Origin: Luteimonas salinisoli | GTDB lineage: Bacteria > Pseudomonadota > Gammaproteobacteria > Xanthomonadales > Xanthomonadaceae | Length of the DNA stretch: 64,000 nucleotides | Assembly: GCF_013425525.1 (NCBI RefSeq) | Contig: NZ_JACCKA010000091.1 | Location: 150,899-214,898, forward strand | Direction: 5' to 3' | Part shown: positions 27,968 through 36,617 of the stretch, piece by piece | Layout of the letters: each line of letters starts with the position of its first letter | Position numbering within the stretch: position 1 is the first letter of the stretch | Made by a program: the position numbers and the translations under genes | The notes under the pieces: model-generated | The model's input: the letters and a program-made list of their open reading frames with translations, nothing else | Database searches by the model: none | What the model was told of the DNA's origin: nothing

Positions 27968-29203
27968 TCACCCATGGTCTGCTATCCGCATATTCCCGGC
28001 CCGGGCGCCGCACCGGTCATTCGCTTTCGAATCTCCGGCAGCCCATCCCTCCGAAGCCGACCAACGTTCAAGCGGGAGTCGCGCCGGGGTTTTGCGGAGA
28101 GCTGCACATGGATGTGCAGCGGCCCTGAGTCCGGCCATGGATGGCCGGACCGAAGGGCGGAGCAACACCCCCGGCGCGGCTCCCGCCCCGCGCAGTAAAC
28201 CGAAGGCGCTCTTCCAAGGACCATCTGCCAGACACGGCGATTCATTGACGCAGCCCCGTGGCGACGGTGATGGATCCTCGAAACGGCTGGGGGTTGCTTG
28301 GCGCGGCTCCTGGAAGCGCAGGATCCCGCGCGGGCCGAACATGCGGAACGGGATCGATTGCAGGCGCATGCCGCGGTTGACCTGCACCACGAAGTGCAGG
28401 TGCGGGCCGCTGCTGAAACCGGTGTTCCCCGACAGCGCGATGCGCTGGCCGCGGCGGACGCGTTCGCCGCTGCGCACGAAGACGCGATCGGCATCGAGGT
28501 GGGCGTAGACCGCCATGGTGCCGTCGTCGTGCAGGACCCGCACGAAGTTGGCGCGCCCGCCGTAGCGCTCGTCGGTCCCGGTGTCGGTGAACCCCGACTC
28601 GACCTGCATCACCGTGCCGTCGCGCGCGGCCAGCACCGGAGTGCCGACCTCGATGGCGAAATCCACGGCGTGGCGATTCTCCGCGTCGGAGTGGCTGAAG
28701 CGGCCACCCCAGCCCTGTTCGACGTACAGCTGCCGGCTCTGCAGCGGCCAGGCGTACTCGACGTCGAGCGGCCGCGCGCCGGGATGCCCGGGCACGGCCT
28801 CGAGGCGAAGCTCCGCACCGCCGCGGGCATCGCCCTGGATCCGAGCCACCAGCACCCTGCCGCGCGCCGGTACCGTAGCCCGCGCCGGCAATGCCGGCTG
28901 CGCCATCGGGACCGCCGGGCCGGATGCGTGCAACATCACTTCGATCGGCCCGTCCAGCAGGTTGTCCGCCCAGGCCAGCAGCAACCCGTCGCGCTGCTCC
29001 AGGCGCAACCGCGCCACCGGCGCGGGCTCGACCTCCACCGCCACCATCGTCACCCCGGCGGCCGGTGCGCCCTCGCCGATCCGGTCGCCGTAGTGGACCA
29101 CGCCGTCTTCGCTGGTCCACCTGTAGACGCGCGTCGCCTGCGACCCTGCCGGTGCGGCCAGCAGAGCGGCGACCGCCAGGGCCATGATCGTGCGCGCGCG
29201 CAT
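27968..29203 (-). CDS. M23 family metallopeptidase with N-terminal DUF4124-like domain
   Basis: 411 residues as an open frame. A signal peptide (residues 1-23) precedes a DUF4124-like [16 protein letters not shown]. The M23 domain (about residues 175-300) has [36 protein letters not shown] and GPHLHF, so the zinc ligands His/Asp and HxH are present. It should cleave peptidoglycan cross-links in the periplasm. The family normally ends soon after [10 protein letters not shown]. Here about 100 further residues of Arg/Ala/Pro-rich sequence read through a REP-like element (28072-28186), so the tail is probably not ancestral protein. Confidence 0.85.
   Translation of the reverse strand: MRARTIMALAVAALLAAPAGSQATRVYRWTSEDGVVHYGDRIGEGAPAAGVTMVAVEVEPAPVARLRLEQRDGLLLAWADNLLDGPIEVMLHASGPAVPMAQPALPARATVPARGRVLVARIQGDARGGAELRLEAVPGHPGARPLDVEYAWPLQSRQLYVEQGWGGRFSHSDAENRHAVDFAIEVGTPVLAARDGTVMQVESGFTDTGTDERYGGRANFVRVLHDDGTMAVYAHLDADRVFVRSGERVRRGQRIALSGNTGFSSGPHLHFVVQVNRGMRLQSIPFRMFGPRGILRFQEPRQATPSRFEDPSPSPRGCVNESPCLADGPWKSAFGLLRGAGAAPGVLLRPSVRPSMAGLRAAAHPCAALRKTPARLPLERWSASEGWAAGDSKANDRCGARAGNMRIADHG
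28072..28186. repeat. Composite palindromic REP-like element
   Basis: Outer arms GCGGGAG (28072-28078) and CTCCCGC (28180-28186), extended by TCGCGCCGGGG against its near-complement, enclose two perfect hairpins. These are GCTGCACAT-GG-ATGTGCAGC (28101-28120) and TCCGGCCAT-GG-ATGGCCGGA (28130-28149). Both share the core CATGGATG. The 115-base unit can fold as one long cruciform and sits in the 3' part of the M23 peptidase frame. Confidence 0.7.
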
Positions 29204-29207
29204 CGGC

Positions 29208-30323
29208 TCAGCGCAGGCAGTCGGGGTCGAGCTGCAGCGCGCGCGCCACGTCGCGCAGGTCGAACGCGGTGACCGCGCGGTCGTCGTGCACCGCATACAG
29301 CGCGCCGGCGGGGAAGCGCGGCGTGGCCGCCGCGTGCAGCGCGACGCCGTCGGTGTTCGCGGTGATGCGGCCGCTGAAACTGCCGCGCGGCGCCAGGTCG
29401 GCGCGGGCGTAGACGTGGAACGTGGTCAGCGGGGTGAGCTGGTCCACCGCCACCCAATAGCCGCTCTCGGCGCCGCACGACCACAGCGCCACTCCCTCCG
29501 CCTCGCCGACGAAGCTGTCGTCGGGCAGATCGACGCCGGTGTAGCGCCCGTCGAGGGTGTACTCGCGCAGCGTCGAGACGTTGCGGCGGTCCTCGTCGGC
29601 CACCAGCAGGCGGTCGTGCAGCGGATCCCCGGCGATCGACTCGACCATGCGCAGCGCACCGCGTTCGCTGGTGTCGCCGAAGGACCCGAGGTATTCGGCC
29701 CGGAAGGTGCCCGCGGCGTCCGGACGCAGCCGATAGCGGCGTACCCGCTGGTCGAGCTCCGCGAGCGGCGGCACCACGTCGTGGCGTTCGCCGTACATGA
29801 AGCTGTCGGTCACGTAGGCCAGAAGCTCGCCGGGCGCGGACTCGTACAGCCAGATGCCGTAGGGGCTGCGCAGCTGCTGTTCGCCGAAGCTGCCCGCCGG
29901 GCGGAATTCCGGCAGTTCCAACACCTGGGCGCGCGGCGCATCGCGCTCAGTGACGAACACGTGGTCGCCGTAGACCATGAGCCCGTTGGGGCGGGTGAAC
30001 TCGCCGGCAGCGCCGCCGTGGCGGCCGACGTCGCGCAGGCGCTCGCCGCTGTCGCCGTCGAACACCAGCAGGCGGTGGCTGGACTTGGCGGTGGCGATGA
30101 CCCAGGTGGCGCCGTCCGGATGGATCCAGGTGGCCAGCGAATCCAGCTCGTCGTCGCGGTTCTGCTCGGTCACGAACACCTCCTCGACGGTGACGCTGTC
30201 GCGAGCCTGACCGACCACGCGCGCGACCGACGACGACGGCTGGGGAGGCGCGAGGGTCGAACAGGCGGCGAGGCCCAGGCAGGCCGCGGCAAGCAGGGGG
30301 GCGACGTAGCGGGAGGTCGGCAT
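29208..30323 (-). CDS. Phytase-like beta-propeller lipoprotein
   Basis: 371 residues. A lipoprotein signal (RYVAPLLAAACLGLAAC) leads to a six-bladed-propeller-like domain with recurring strand-turn units: DELDSLATWIHPDGATWVIATAKSSHRLLVFD, TRPNGLMVYGDHVFVTER, LVADEDRRNVSTLREY, and SFVGEAEGVALWSC. The acidic Asp-Glu-rich loops resemble the calcium/phosphate sites of beta-propeller phytases (BPP). Such enzymes release phosphate from phytate outside the cytoplasm. Catalytic residues were not matched one by one, so 'phytase-like' is as far as I go. It lies 4 bases upstream of the M23 gene start on the same strand and may share its transcript. Confidence 0.7.
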   Translation of the reverse strand: MPTSRYVAPLLAAACLGLAACSTLAPPQPSSSVARVVGQARDSVTVEEVFVTEQNRDDELDSLATWIHPDGATWVIATAKSSHRLLVFDGDSGERLRDVGRHGGAAGEFTRPNGLMVYGDHVFVTERDAPRAQVLELPEFRPAGSFGEQQLRSPYGIWLYESAPGELLAYVTDSFMYGERHDVVPPLAELDQRVRRYRLRPDAAGTFRAEYLGSFGDTSERGALRMVESIAGDPLHDRLLVADEDRRNVSTLREYTLDGRYTGVDLPDDSFVGEAEGVALWSCGAESGYWVAVDQLTPLTTFHVYARADLAPRGSFSGRITANTDGVALHAAATPRFPAGALYAVHDDRAVTAFDLRDVARALQLDPDCLR

Positions 30324-30407
30324 CGGCGAATTATCGCCGAGCCGCGCCCCGCGCGGTGGCCGGAACGATTGCACGAGAAACCATATCGCTCGATACGCAT
30401 GAAGAGA

Positions 30408-30436
30408 TTGACAAGCCGGATCCGCGCTGGCAGTCT
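30408..30436 (+). promoter_or_regulatory. Predicted promoter of the met operon
   Basis: A perfect -35 TTGACA (30408-30413) is followed after 17 bases by a weak -10 (CAGTCT, 30431-30436). Transcription would begin near 30442, exactly at the 5' edge of the SAM riboswitch, which supports the call despite the poor -10. Confidence 0.5.
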
Positions 30437-30440
30437 CGCT

Positions 30441-30562
30441 CCATCCATCGAGACCGGCGGAGGGACAGGCCCTTTGATGCCGGGGCAACCTCCACCCAGC
30501 GCGCAGGCGCCGGGTGGAAGGTGCCAAGTCCTGCGGGGACCTGAGCGTCCACCGGAAGATGG
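30441..30562 (+). ncRNA. SAM-I riboswitch (S-box leader)
   Basis: The conserved SAM-I core is readable. P1 pairs CCATC near 30441 with GATGG at 30558-30562. GCGGAGGGACAGGCCC is the 5' core, GATGCCGGGGCAACC the kink-turn and P3 side, and GGTGCCAAGTCCTGC the 3' core. A variable P3/P4 hairpin CCACCC...GGGTGG lies between. It binds S-adenosylmethionine and lowers expression of the downstream metX-metB-hom genes. No U-tract terminator follows; a short CCGCC/GGCGG hairpin and the start region suggest control of translation initiation, which is inference. Confidence 0.92.
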
Positions 30563-30648
30563 TTGCGGACCGCCTCCCCCACGGCGGGCGCAATTCACCA
30601 CCCGGCTCCCCGCGTGCATCGATGGCCCCTCCACCTCCGGAAGGCGCC

Positions 30649-31689
30649 ATGAGCCTGGTCGATCCAGCGGTTTCCCGCCACGAACCGATTCCCCCGTATC
30701 CGCCGGCCGAGGTCCGCCGGGAGTCGGACGGCGCCGCCGTGCGCGGCGAGGCGGCGATCGACCTGGGCCTGCGCCACGCCGGAAGCCGGCGGGTGCGCCT
30801 GGCCTGGGAACTGCAGGGCGCGCCGGGCGCGCCGGTGGTGCTGGTGGCCGGCGGGATCTCCGCGCATCGCCACCTGGCGCCCAGCGAGGCGTTCCCGGAA
30901 CCGGGCTGGGCCGGCGGGCTGGCGGAGTCGGGGCGCACGCTCGACCCGGCGCGCTGCCGGCTGCTGGCCTTCGACTACGTCGGCGCCGACGGTGCGCTGG
31001 ACGTACCGATCGACACCGCCGACCAGGCCGACGCCGTGGTCGCGCTGCTGGACCTGCTGGGCATCGACCGACTGCACGCCTTCGTCGGTTATTCCTACGG
31101 CGCCCTGGTGGGGCTGCAGTTCGCGGTGCGCCACCCGGTGCGCCTGCAGCGCCTGGTCGCGGTGAGCGGCGCGCATCGCGCCCATCCCTACGCCGCCGCC
31201 TGGCGGGCGCTGCAGCGGCGCGCGGTCGCGCTCGGCCAACTGCAATGCGCCGACGCCCAGGGCCTGTCGCTGGCGCGGCAGTTCGCGATGCTCAGCTACC
31301 GCACCCAGGAGGAGTTCGCCGAGCGCTTCGACGCGCCGCCGGAGATCGTCAACGGCCGGGTGCGGGTGGCCGCCGAAGACTACCTGGACGCCGCCGGCGC
31401 CCGCTACGTGGCGCGCACCCCGATCAATGCCTGGCTGCGATTGTCCGAATCGATCGACCTGCACCGCATCGAACCGGCCGCCGTGGGCGTGCCCACCACG
31501 GTGGTCGCGGTGGAAGGCGACCGCCTGGTGCCGCTGGCCGACTCGGTGGCGCTGGTGGAGGGGCTGGGTCCGCGCGGCTGCCTGCGCGTGCTGCGCTCGC
31601 CCTACGGCCACGACGCCTTCCTCAAGGAAACCGACCGCATCGACGCGCTGCTGCACACGGCGCTGCAACCACACGGAGACGCCGCATGA
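30649..31689 (+). CDS. metX: Homoserine O-acyltransferase (MetX family)
   Basis: 346 residues of alpha/beta-hydrolase fold. The nucleophile elbow GYSYGALVG places the catalytic Ser at about residue 149; RLVPLADSVAL and SPYGHDAFLKE near the C-terminus supply the acid and the His. It activates homoserine for methionine synthesis. In this bacterial group MetX-fold enzymes often use succinyl-CoA rather than acetyl-CoA, so the acyl donor is left open. The ATG at 30649 has GGAAGG upstream and lies 86 bases beyond the SAM-I riboswitch. Its stop overlaps the metB start in ATGA. Confidence 0.88.
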   Translation: MSLVDPAVSRHEPIPPYPPAEVRRESDGAAVRGEAAIDLGLRHAGSRRVRLAWELQGAPGAPVVLVAGGISAHRHLAPSEAFPEPGWAGGLAESGRTLDPARCRLLAFDYVGADGALDVPIDTADQADAVVALLDLLGIDRLHAFVGYSYGALVGLQFAVRHPVRLQRLVAVSGAHRAHPYAAAWRALQRRAVALGQLQCADAQGLSLARQFAMLSYRTQEEFAERFDAPPEIVNGRVRVAAEDYLDAAGARYVARTPINAWLRLSESIDLHRIEPAAVGVPTTVVAVEGDRLVPLADSVALVEGLGPRGCLRVLRSPYGHDAFLKETDRIDALLHTALQPHGDAA

Positions 31690-32924
31690 GTACCCTCGAC
31701 CAGACCGCCGCCGCCCCCTGTCCGGCGCCCGCCACCCGCGCGGTGCGCGCCGGCATCGACCGCGACCCGGCCTTCGGCGCGGTCACCCCCCCGCTGGTGC
31801 TGTCCTCCAACTTCAGTTTCGCCGGCTTCGCCGCCAAGCGCGAGTACGACTACACCCGCAGCGGCAATCCCACCCGCGACCTGCTCGGCGAGGCGCTGGC
31901 CGAACTCGAGGGCGGTGCCGGCGGCGTGGTCACCTCGACCGGGATGTCGGCGATCACCCTGCTGCTGCATGCACTGCTCGAGCCGGGCGACCGGCTGGTG
32001 GTGCCGCACGATGCCTACGGCGGCAGCTGGCGGCTGTTCGACGCGCTTGCGCGCAAGGGCCATTTCGAGCTGATCACCGCCGACCTCACCGATCCGCGTT
32101 CGCTCGCCGAGGCGCTGGCGCAGTCGCCGAAGCTGGTGCTGGTGGAAACGCCCTCCAACCCGCTGCTGCGCATCACCGACCTGCGCTTCGTGATCGAGGC
32201 CGCGCACCGTGCGGGTGCGCTGGTGGCGGTCGACAACACCTTTCTCTCGCCCGCGCTGCAGGTGCCGGTCGCGTTCGGCGCGGATGCGGTGCTGCATTCG
32301 ACCACCAAGTACATCAACGGCCATAGCGACGTGGTCGGCGGCGCCCTGGTCGCGGCCACGGCGGAGCTGCACCAGCAGTTCAGCTGGTGGGCGAACGCGT
32401 TGGGGATCACCGGTGCGCCGTTCGACAGCTTCCTCACCTTGCGCGGGCTGCGCACGCTGGATGCGCGCCTGCGCGTGCACCAGGAAAACGCCGCGGCGAT
32501 CGCCGCGCAGCTGCAGGCGCATCCGGCGGTGGCGCGGGTCTACTGGCCGGGGCTCGAAACGCATCCCGGCCACGCCATCGCCGCGCGCCAGCAGCGTGGG
32601 TTCGGTGCCATGCTGAGCGTCGAGCTGTGCGGCGAGGGTGCGGCCGCGCAGGAACGGGCGGTGCGCGCGTTCGTGGAGGGCCTGCGGCACTTCACCCTGG
32701 CCGAGTCGCTGGGCGGCGTGGAGAGCCTGATCGCGCATCCGGCCACCATGACCCATGCGGCGATGACCCCCGAGGCGCGTGCCAAGGCGGGCATCCCCGA
32801 AGGTCTGCTGCGGCTGTCGGTCGGAATCGAGGCGCTGGAGGATCTGCAGGCCGACCTGGCGGACGCGCTGTCGCGCGCCACCGCAGCGCAGCAGGCCGCG
32901 GCGCGCAAACGGGTGGACGCATGA
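31686..32924 (+). CDS. metB: Cystathionine gamma-synthase / O-acylhomoserine thiol-lyase family enzyme
   Basis: 412 residues. A Cys/Met-metabolism PLP enzyme with the substrate-site YDYTRSGNPTRDLL near the N-terminus, the PLP contact SNPLLRITDL, VDNTFLSPALQ, and the Schiff-base lysine in HSTTKYINGHSD (about residue 208). It joins the activated homoserine to cysteine (or sulfide). Whether it acts as MetB or MetZ cannot be settled by eye. It is translationally coupled to metX and hom by ATGA overlaps on both sides, under the SAM-I riboswitch. Confidence 0.88.
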   Translation: MSTLDQTAAAPCPAPATRAVRAGIDRDPAFGAVTPPLVLSSNFSFAGFAAKREYDYTRSGNPTRDLLGEALAELEGGAGGVVTSTGMSAITLLLHALLEPGDRLVVPHDAYGGSWRLFDALARKGHFELITADLTDPRSLAEALAQSPKLVLVETPSNPLLRITDLRFVIEAAHRAGALVAVDNTFLSPALQVPVAFGADAVLHSTTKYINGHSDVVGGALVAATAELHQQFSWWANALGITGAPFDSFLTLRGLRTLDARLRVHQENAAAIAAQLQAHPAVARVYWPGLETHPGHAIAARQQRGFGAMLSVELCGEGAAAQERAVRAFVEGLRHFTLAESLGGVESLIAHPATMTHAAMTPEARAKAGIPEGLLRLSVGIEALEDLQADLADALSRATAAQQAAARKRVDA

Positions 32925-34033
32925 GCACGGTGCTGCGGCTGCCGGCCGCCTCCCTGGCGAAGGCTGCGCCTACGCCGCGCGCCGCGCCCGCCGGGCCGCG
33001 ACTGGCGCTGCTCGGCACCGGCACGGTGGGCAAAGCCTTCGTCGCGCGCTGCGAGCGTCTGCGAGGGCAGGGCGTGACGGTGCCCGCGTTCGCCTGGTTG
33101 TCGAACTCACGCGCGCTGGTGGCGGGCGACGAGGATCCCTGCGGCGCGGTCGAGCGGGCCCGCGCCGCGCCGGCGCGCGAAGGCGCGTGGCCGCCGTGGG
33201 TGGAAAACGAAAGCCTGCGCTGCGGCGACGTCGTCGTCGACGCCACCGCCAGCGAAAGCGTCGCCGGCTGGCACAGCGAGTGGCTGGCGCGCGGCATCCA
33301 CGTGGTCACCGCCAACAAGCTCGGCAACGGCGGCGAGCTGGCGCGCGCCCAGGCCATCGCCGCTGCGCGCGGCGAACGCGGAGCGCGCTATGGCGATGCC
33401 GCCACCGTCGGGGCGGGCCTGCCGCTGCTGCGCTCGATCCGCGAACTGGTCGCCGGCGGCGATCGCATCCTCGCGGTCGAGGGCATCCTCTCGGGATCGC
33501 TGGCATGGCTGTTCGACCGCTACGACGATTCGCGACCGTTCTCCGATCTGGTGCGCGAGGCCCGCGCCAGCGGCTACACCGAGCCCGACCCGCGCCTGGA
33601 CCTGTCCGGCGAGGACGTTCGCCGCAAGCTGTTGATCCTGGCGCGCGCCGCCGGCTTGCCGCTGGAAGCGCACGCGGTGCGCGGCGATTCGCTGCTGCCG
33701 CCGGCGCTCGCCGCGGCTTCCGTGGGCGCCGCCGATGCGCTGCTGCCGTCGCTGGACGCCCCGCTGCGCGAGCGCTTCCGGCTGGCGCACCGGCAGGGCG
33801 CGCGGCTGCGCTTCGTCGCGCGCTTCGACGAGGCCGGCGCGGAGCTCGGCCTGCGCGCGCTGCCGGTGGCGCATCCGCTGTGCGCGGGCGGCGGTACCGA
33901 CAACCTGGTCGCGATCACCAGCTGCCGCTACCGCGACCAGCCCCTGGTGATCCGGGGGCCGGGCGCGGGCGCGGAGGTGACGGCGGCGGCGCTGCTCGAC
34001 GACGTGCTGCAGGTCGCGCGTGCAGCGGCTTGA
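32921..34033 (+). CDS. hom: Homoserine dehydrogenase
   Basis: 370 residues, a stand-alone form without an aspartokinase domain. The NAD(P)-binding motif LALLGTGTVGKAFVAR is at residues 28-43, the catalytic region has GIHVVTANKLG, RYGDAATVGAGLPLL and EGILSGSLAWLFDRY, and the C-terminus GGTDNLVAITSCRY. It makes homoserine from aspartate semialdehyde, the substrate of MetX next door. The last gene of the riboswitch operon, it overlaps metB by 4 bases. Confidence 0.93.
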   Translation: MSTVLRLPAASLAKAAPTPRAAPAGPRLALLGTGTVGKAFVARCERLRGQGVTVPAFAWLSNSRALVAGDEDPCGAVERARAAPAREGAWPPWVENESLRCGDVVVDATASESVAGWHSEWLARGIHVVTANKLGNGGELARAQAIAAARGERGARYGDAATVGAGLPLLRSIRELVAGGDRILAVEGILSGSLAWLFDRYDDSRPFSDLVREARASGYTEPDPRLDLSGEDVRRKLLILARAAGLPLEAHAVRGDSLLPPALAAASVGAADALLPSLDAPLRERFRLAHRQGARLRFVARFDEAGAELGLRALPVAHPLCAGGGTDNLVAITSCRYRDQPLVIRGPGAGAEVTAAALLDDVLQVARAAA

Positions 34034-34085
34034 CGTCGCCGCCGCGAGTTGACCGCCGAGGAACGCCGATTGGGGATCCGTCGCT

Positions 34086-34667
34086 CTAGGGCGATCGCTC
34101 CCGCGTGGCTTCTAGGAAGTCCGGATCGGTCAGCAGTTCGAGCAGCAGCTTCTGTACGGCGGTTGCGTAGTTGTCGAAGGCTGCAGGGATGGCGATCGCC
34201 CCCACGAACGAGGATTCCCACTCGTGTGCAGTCTGCAGGGCCTTGTCGTAGACCATCGCGTCGTCGCGCTCGACCTGGAACCTCGCGCCGACCAAGGCGG
34301 TGCCGATCTTGATGCCCGCGCCGTTCAGCTCGTTGTGCGTCAGCGTGCCGCTAATGCGAACATCACTGTCGCCGTCGTAGCGCCCCCCGGCCTTCAGCTC
34401 GTTGACGAGGGCCTCGCGCAGGTAACCCGCATACGTGCCGTCGCTGCCGGTGGTGAGGCGTGACCCCCGAACGCTGAGCGAATTGTTCTCGACTCCCGGG
34501 GCGGCCCCGAACGCTGCCACCTGCATCTGTGTGACTTCCGATTTCAGGAGTGCATCGCTGATATCGACCGAGGGTTGATAGGTGGGCGCCGGCATTGAGA
34601 CACATGCCGCCAGCGACAAGGCGGCGACCGCAGGCAGGAGAAAGCGAATGGCTGCAAGCATGGTCAT
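34086..34667 (-). CDS. Putative outer-membrane lipoprotein B of a two-gene unit
   Basis: 193 residues. The lipobox is LAAC after a hydrophobic signal (residues 5-22). The mature part has a conserved-looking core GYLREALVNELKAGGRYD, SDVRISGTLTHNELNGAGIKIGTALVGARFQV and SFVGAIAIPAAFDNY. I recall similar pairs of envelope lipoproteins in related bacteria but no established function. Its start overlaps the stop of the upstream lipoprotein gene by 4 bases, so the two are coupled. Confidence 0.78.
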   Translation of the reverse strand: MTMLAAIRFLLPAVAALSLAACVSMPAPTYQPSVDISDALLKSEVTQMQVAAFGAAPGVENNSLSVRGSRLTTGSDGTYAGYLREALVNELKAGGRYDGDSDVRISGTLTHNELNGAGIKIGTALVGARFQVERDDAMVYDKALQTAHEWESSFVGAIAIPAAFDNYATAVQKLLLELLTDPDFLEATRERSP

Positions 34668-35281
34668 TGCTCCTCGAACAAGCGTCTGTCGCTGAAATCC
34701 TTCAAGGCGTTGAACACCATCTGATGGACGAGGGTGGTGAGCGCCTGCTGCATCGGCATCGGAGCGAGCCCGTCGGGACCGCCGTGATTGCCGATGGTCG
34801 TGTGCAGCGCGTGGTTGACCACCGTCTCGGTGGTAGTACCGTCCGCGGTGTAACTCACTGTGCAGACATAGCCGTCGGTGACCATGCTGCCGGCCAAGCC
34901 CAGAGTCAGCCCGGTGCCGAAGCCCTTGGCCGCGGCGTTGTCGGTCACCGGTACATTATCGATCACGACCTTCAACTGGCTGCCGGCAGGTACGCTGGCC
35001 GTGTCGGAAACGCTGCTGAACAGGCCGGATTCCTCGACGGCCTGGATCACCATCGGACGCACTTCCTGGGTGGCGCGCGCGTTAGCGTTGCCCTTGGTGC
35101 GGAACTCGAAAAGCACATTTGCGGAGCGCGGATTTGCAGGCGCGCGGAGGTCCGTCCTGCTAACCGTCGGCAGCGTCGGATCGACATAGGTTTTGGTACT
35201 CAGACACCCGGACAACGAGAAACTCAGCGCGAACGCAACCATCACCGCGCGCACCACGCGCGGTCCCTTAAACAGTCCCAT
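34664..35281 (-). CDS. Putative outer-membrane lipoprotein A of a two-gene unit
   Basis: 205 residues. A signal with lipobox LSGC (Cys near residue 26) is followed by a domain with VLFEFRTKGNANARATQEVRPMVIQAVEESGLF, which suggests an alpha/beta fold, and a Gly-rich GFGTGLTLGLAGSMVTDGY hairpin. Its function is unknown. It is the first gene of a pair with the lipoprotein at 34086-34667. Base composition is a little less GC-rich than the neighbours, but not enough to argue for transfer. Confidence 0.78.
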   Translation of the reverse strand: MGLFKGPRVVRAVMVAFALSFSLSGCLSTKTYVDPTLPTVSRTDLRAPANPRSANVLFEFRTKGNANARATQEVRPMVIQAVEESGLFSSVSDTASVPAGSQLKVVIDNVPVTDNAAAKGFGTGLTLGLAGSMVTDGYVCTVSYTADGTTTETVVNHALHTTIGNHGGPDGLAPMPMQQALTTLVHQMVFNALKDFSDRRLFEEQ

Positions 35282-35449
35282 CTAATCCCCCTGATTCGAT
35301 TGGCGATCTCTTCGTCGCCCGGGGGCATGCGCCCGGGGCGGCTCACTATTGCGGAGCCGCGGCGAAAAGTAAATGGGTCGTCAGGGGCCTGGATCCGGTC
35401 GATCCAGCCCCGGCCGCGCAAGCTTTCCGTATAGCCGTCCTGCTGGCCG

Positions 35450-35672
35450 CGCTCGGTCCCGGCCGGCGGGGCGCGGTGGGGTGTCGGCGCCTTTCTGACC
35501 GCCTTGCCAGGGCAGCCGTCCCTCGGCCTCCAGGTGCAGGACGAAGACCAGCAACGTGCGGATCAGCACCATCGCGTCGAGTGTCATCAGGTTCCGAAGG
35601 TGTACTCGACGACGATGGTGCGGATGATGTCGGCGCCCCAGGAACTCTAGGCCGAGGATCAGCCCGCGCGGC
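35450..35672 (-). pseudogene. Truncated, frameshifted DUF1622 copy
   Basis: Read on the minus strand, this matches the second half of the intact DUF1622 gene at 36217-36609: [10 protein letters not shown], then DIIRTIVVEYTF in a shifted frame, then MVLIRTLLVFVLHLEAEGRLPWQGG and a PPRP ending. Aligned by eye, it lacks the first half of the gene and carries deletions of 2 and 1 bases, which together restore the frame. It lies directly downstream of the macro-domain gene, while the intact copy lies directly upstream of it. Confidence 0.75.
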
Positions 35673-35699
35673 GGCACGCCGGTCGCGTCCGGGGGCAAG

Positions 35700-36203
35700 T
35701 CACCCGTCCAGCAGGCGCCGGTAGATGGCCAGGTCCTCGTGCGAGAAGCAGCAGAAGATCACCCGCTCGATGTGCGGCGTCGCCGCGTCGAACTCGCGCA
35801 CGGTATCGACGGCGATGCGCGCCGCCGCTTCGACCGGAAAGCCATAGACGCCGGTGCTGATCCCCGGGAATGCCAGGCTGCGGATCCCGGCCTGCGCCGC
35901 GACTTCCAGGCTGCGCCGGTAGCAGGAGGCCAGCAGTTCCGATTCTCCGGCATCGCCCCCGTGCCAGACCGGGCCGACGGTGTGGATCACGTGGCGCGCC
36001 GGCAGCGCGTGGCCGCCTGTGAGCCGTGCGTCGCCGACGTCGCAGCCGCCCAGGGCGTGGCACTCGGCCAGCAGGCCCGGCCCGGCGGCACGGTGGATCG
36101 CGCCGTCGACGCCGCCGTCACCCAGCAGCGACGTGTTGGCGGCGTTGACGATCGCGTCCACCTGGAGCGTGGTGATGTCGGCGTGGACCGCGACCAGTCG
36201 CAT
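35700..36203 (-). CDS. Macro domain protein, O-acetyl-ADP-ribose deacetylase-like
   Basis: 167 residues, a single macro domain of the YmdB/MacroD type. It shows [26 protein letters not shown] (residues 16-41), the ADP-ribose loop, and [21 protein letters not shown] (about 111-131). Such proteins hydrolyse O-acetyl-ADP-ribose and remove mono-ADP-ribose from proteins in the cytoplasm. It is sandwiched between a broken and an intact DUF1622 gene on the same strand, 13 bases from the latter. Confidence 0.92.
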   Translation of the reverse strand: MRLVAVHADITTLQVDAIVNAANTSLLGDGGVDGAIHRAAGPGLLAECHALGGCDVGDARLTGGHALPARHVIHTVGPVWHGGDAGESELLASCYRRSLEVAAQAGIRSLAFPGISTGVYGFPVEAAARIAVDTVREFDAATPHIERVIFCCFSHEDLAIYRRLLDG

Positions 36204-36216
36204 GGAGACACCCGGC

Positions 36217-36609
36217 TCAGTCGCGTCGGGGGCGCGGCGGGGTCCTGGCGTCCTCGCGGCCGGTCTGCCACGGCAGCCGTCCCTCCACTTCCAGGTGCAG
36301 GGCGAAGACCAGGAAGGTGCGGATCAGCACCATCACCCCGAGCATCAGCAGGCTGTCGAGGCTGTATTCGATGACGATGGTGCGGATGATATCCGCGGCG
36401 ACCAGGAATTCCAGGCCGAGGATCAGCCCGCGCACGCTGTGCATGCGGAAGGCGAGATAGGCCTGGTGGCCGTCGCTGGCGCGCAGCTCGAACGGCCAGC
36501 GCGCGGTGGCGAACACGAACCCACCGATGATCACCGCCACGCCCAGCACTTCCAGGCCCTGGATGCTCCAGCCGATCCATTGCGCCAGGGGTTCGCCGAT
36601 CGTCACCAT
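36217..36609 (-). CDS. DUF1622 family membrane protein
   Basis: 130 residues with three transmembrane helices (about 16-36, 56-72 and 80-100) and a typical DUF1622 core, [20 protein letters not shown] and [21 protein letters not shown]. The function is unknown in the family. It is followed within 14 bases by the macro-domain gene, and its start is 8 bases past the sdaA stop, so sdaA, DUF1622 and macro may share a transcript. A decayed second copy lies beyond the macro gene. Confidence 0.88.
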   Translation of the reverse strand: MVTIGEPLAQWIGWSIQGLEVLGVAVIIGGFVFATARWPFELRASDGHQAYLAFRMHSVRGLILGLEFLVAADIIRTIVIEYSLDSLLMLGVMVLIRTFLVFALHLEVEGRLPWQTGREDARTPPRPRRD

Positions 36610-36617
36610 GACGCGGC

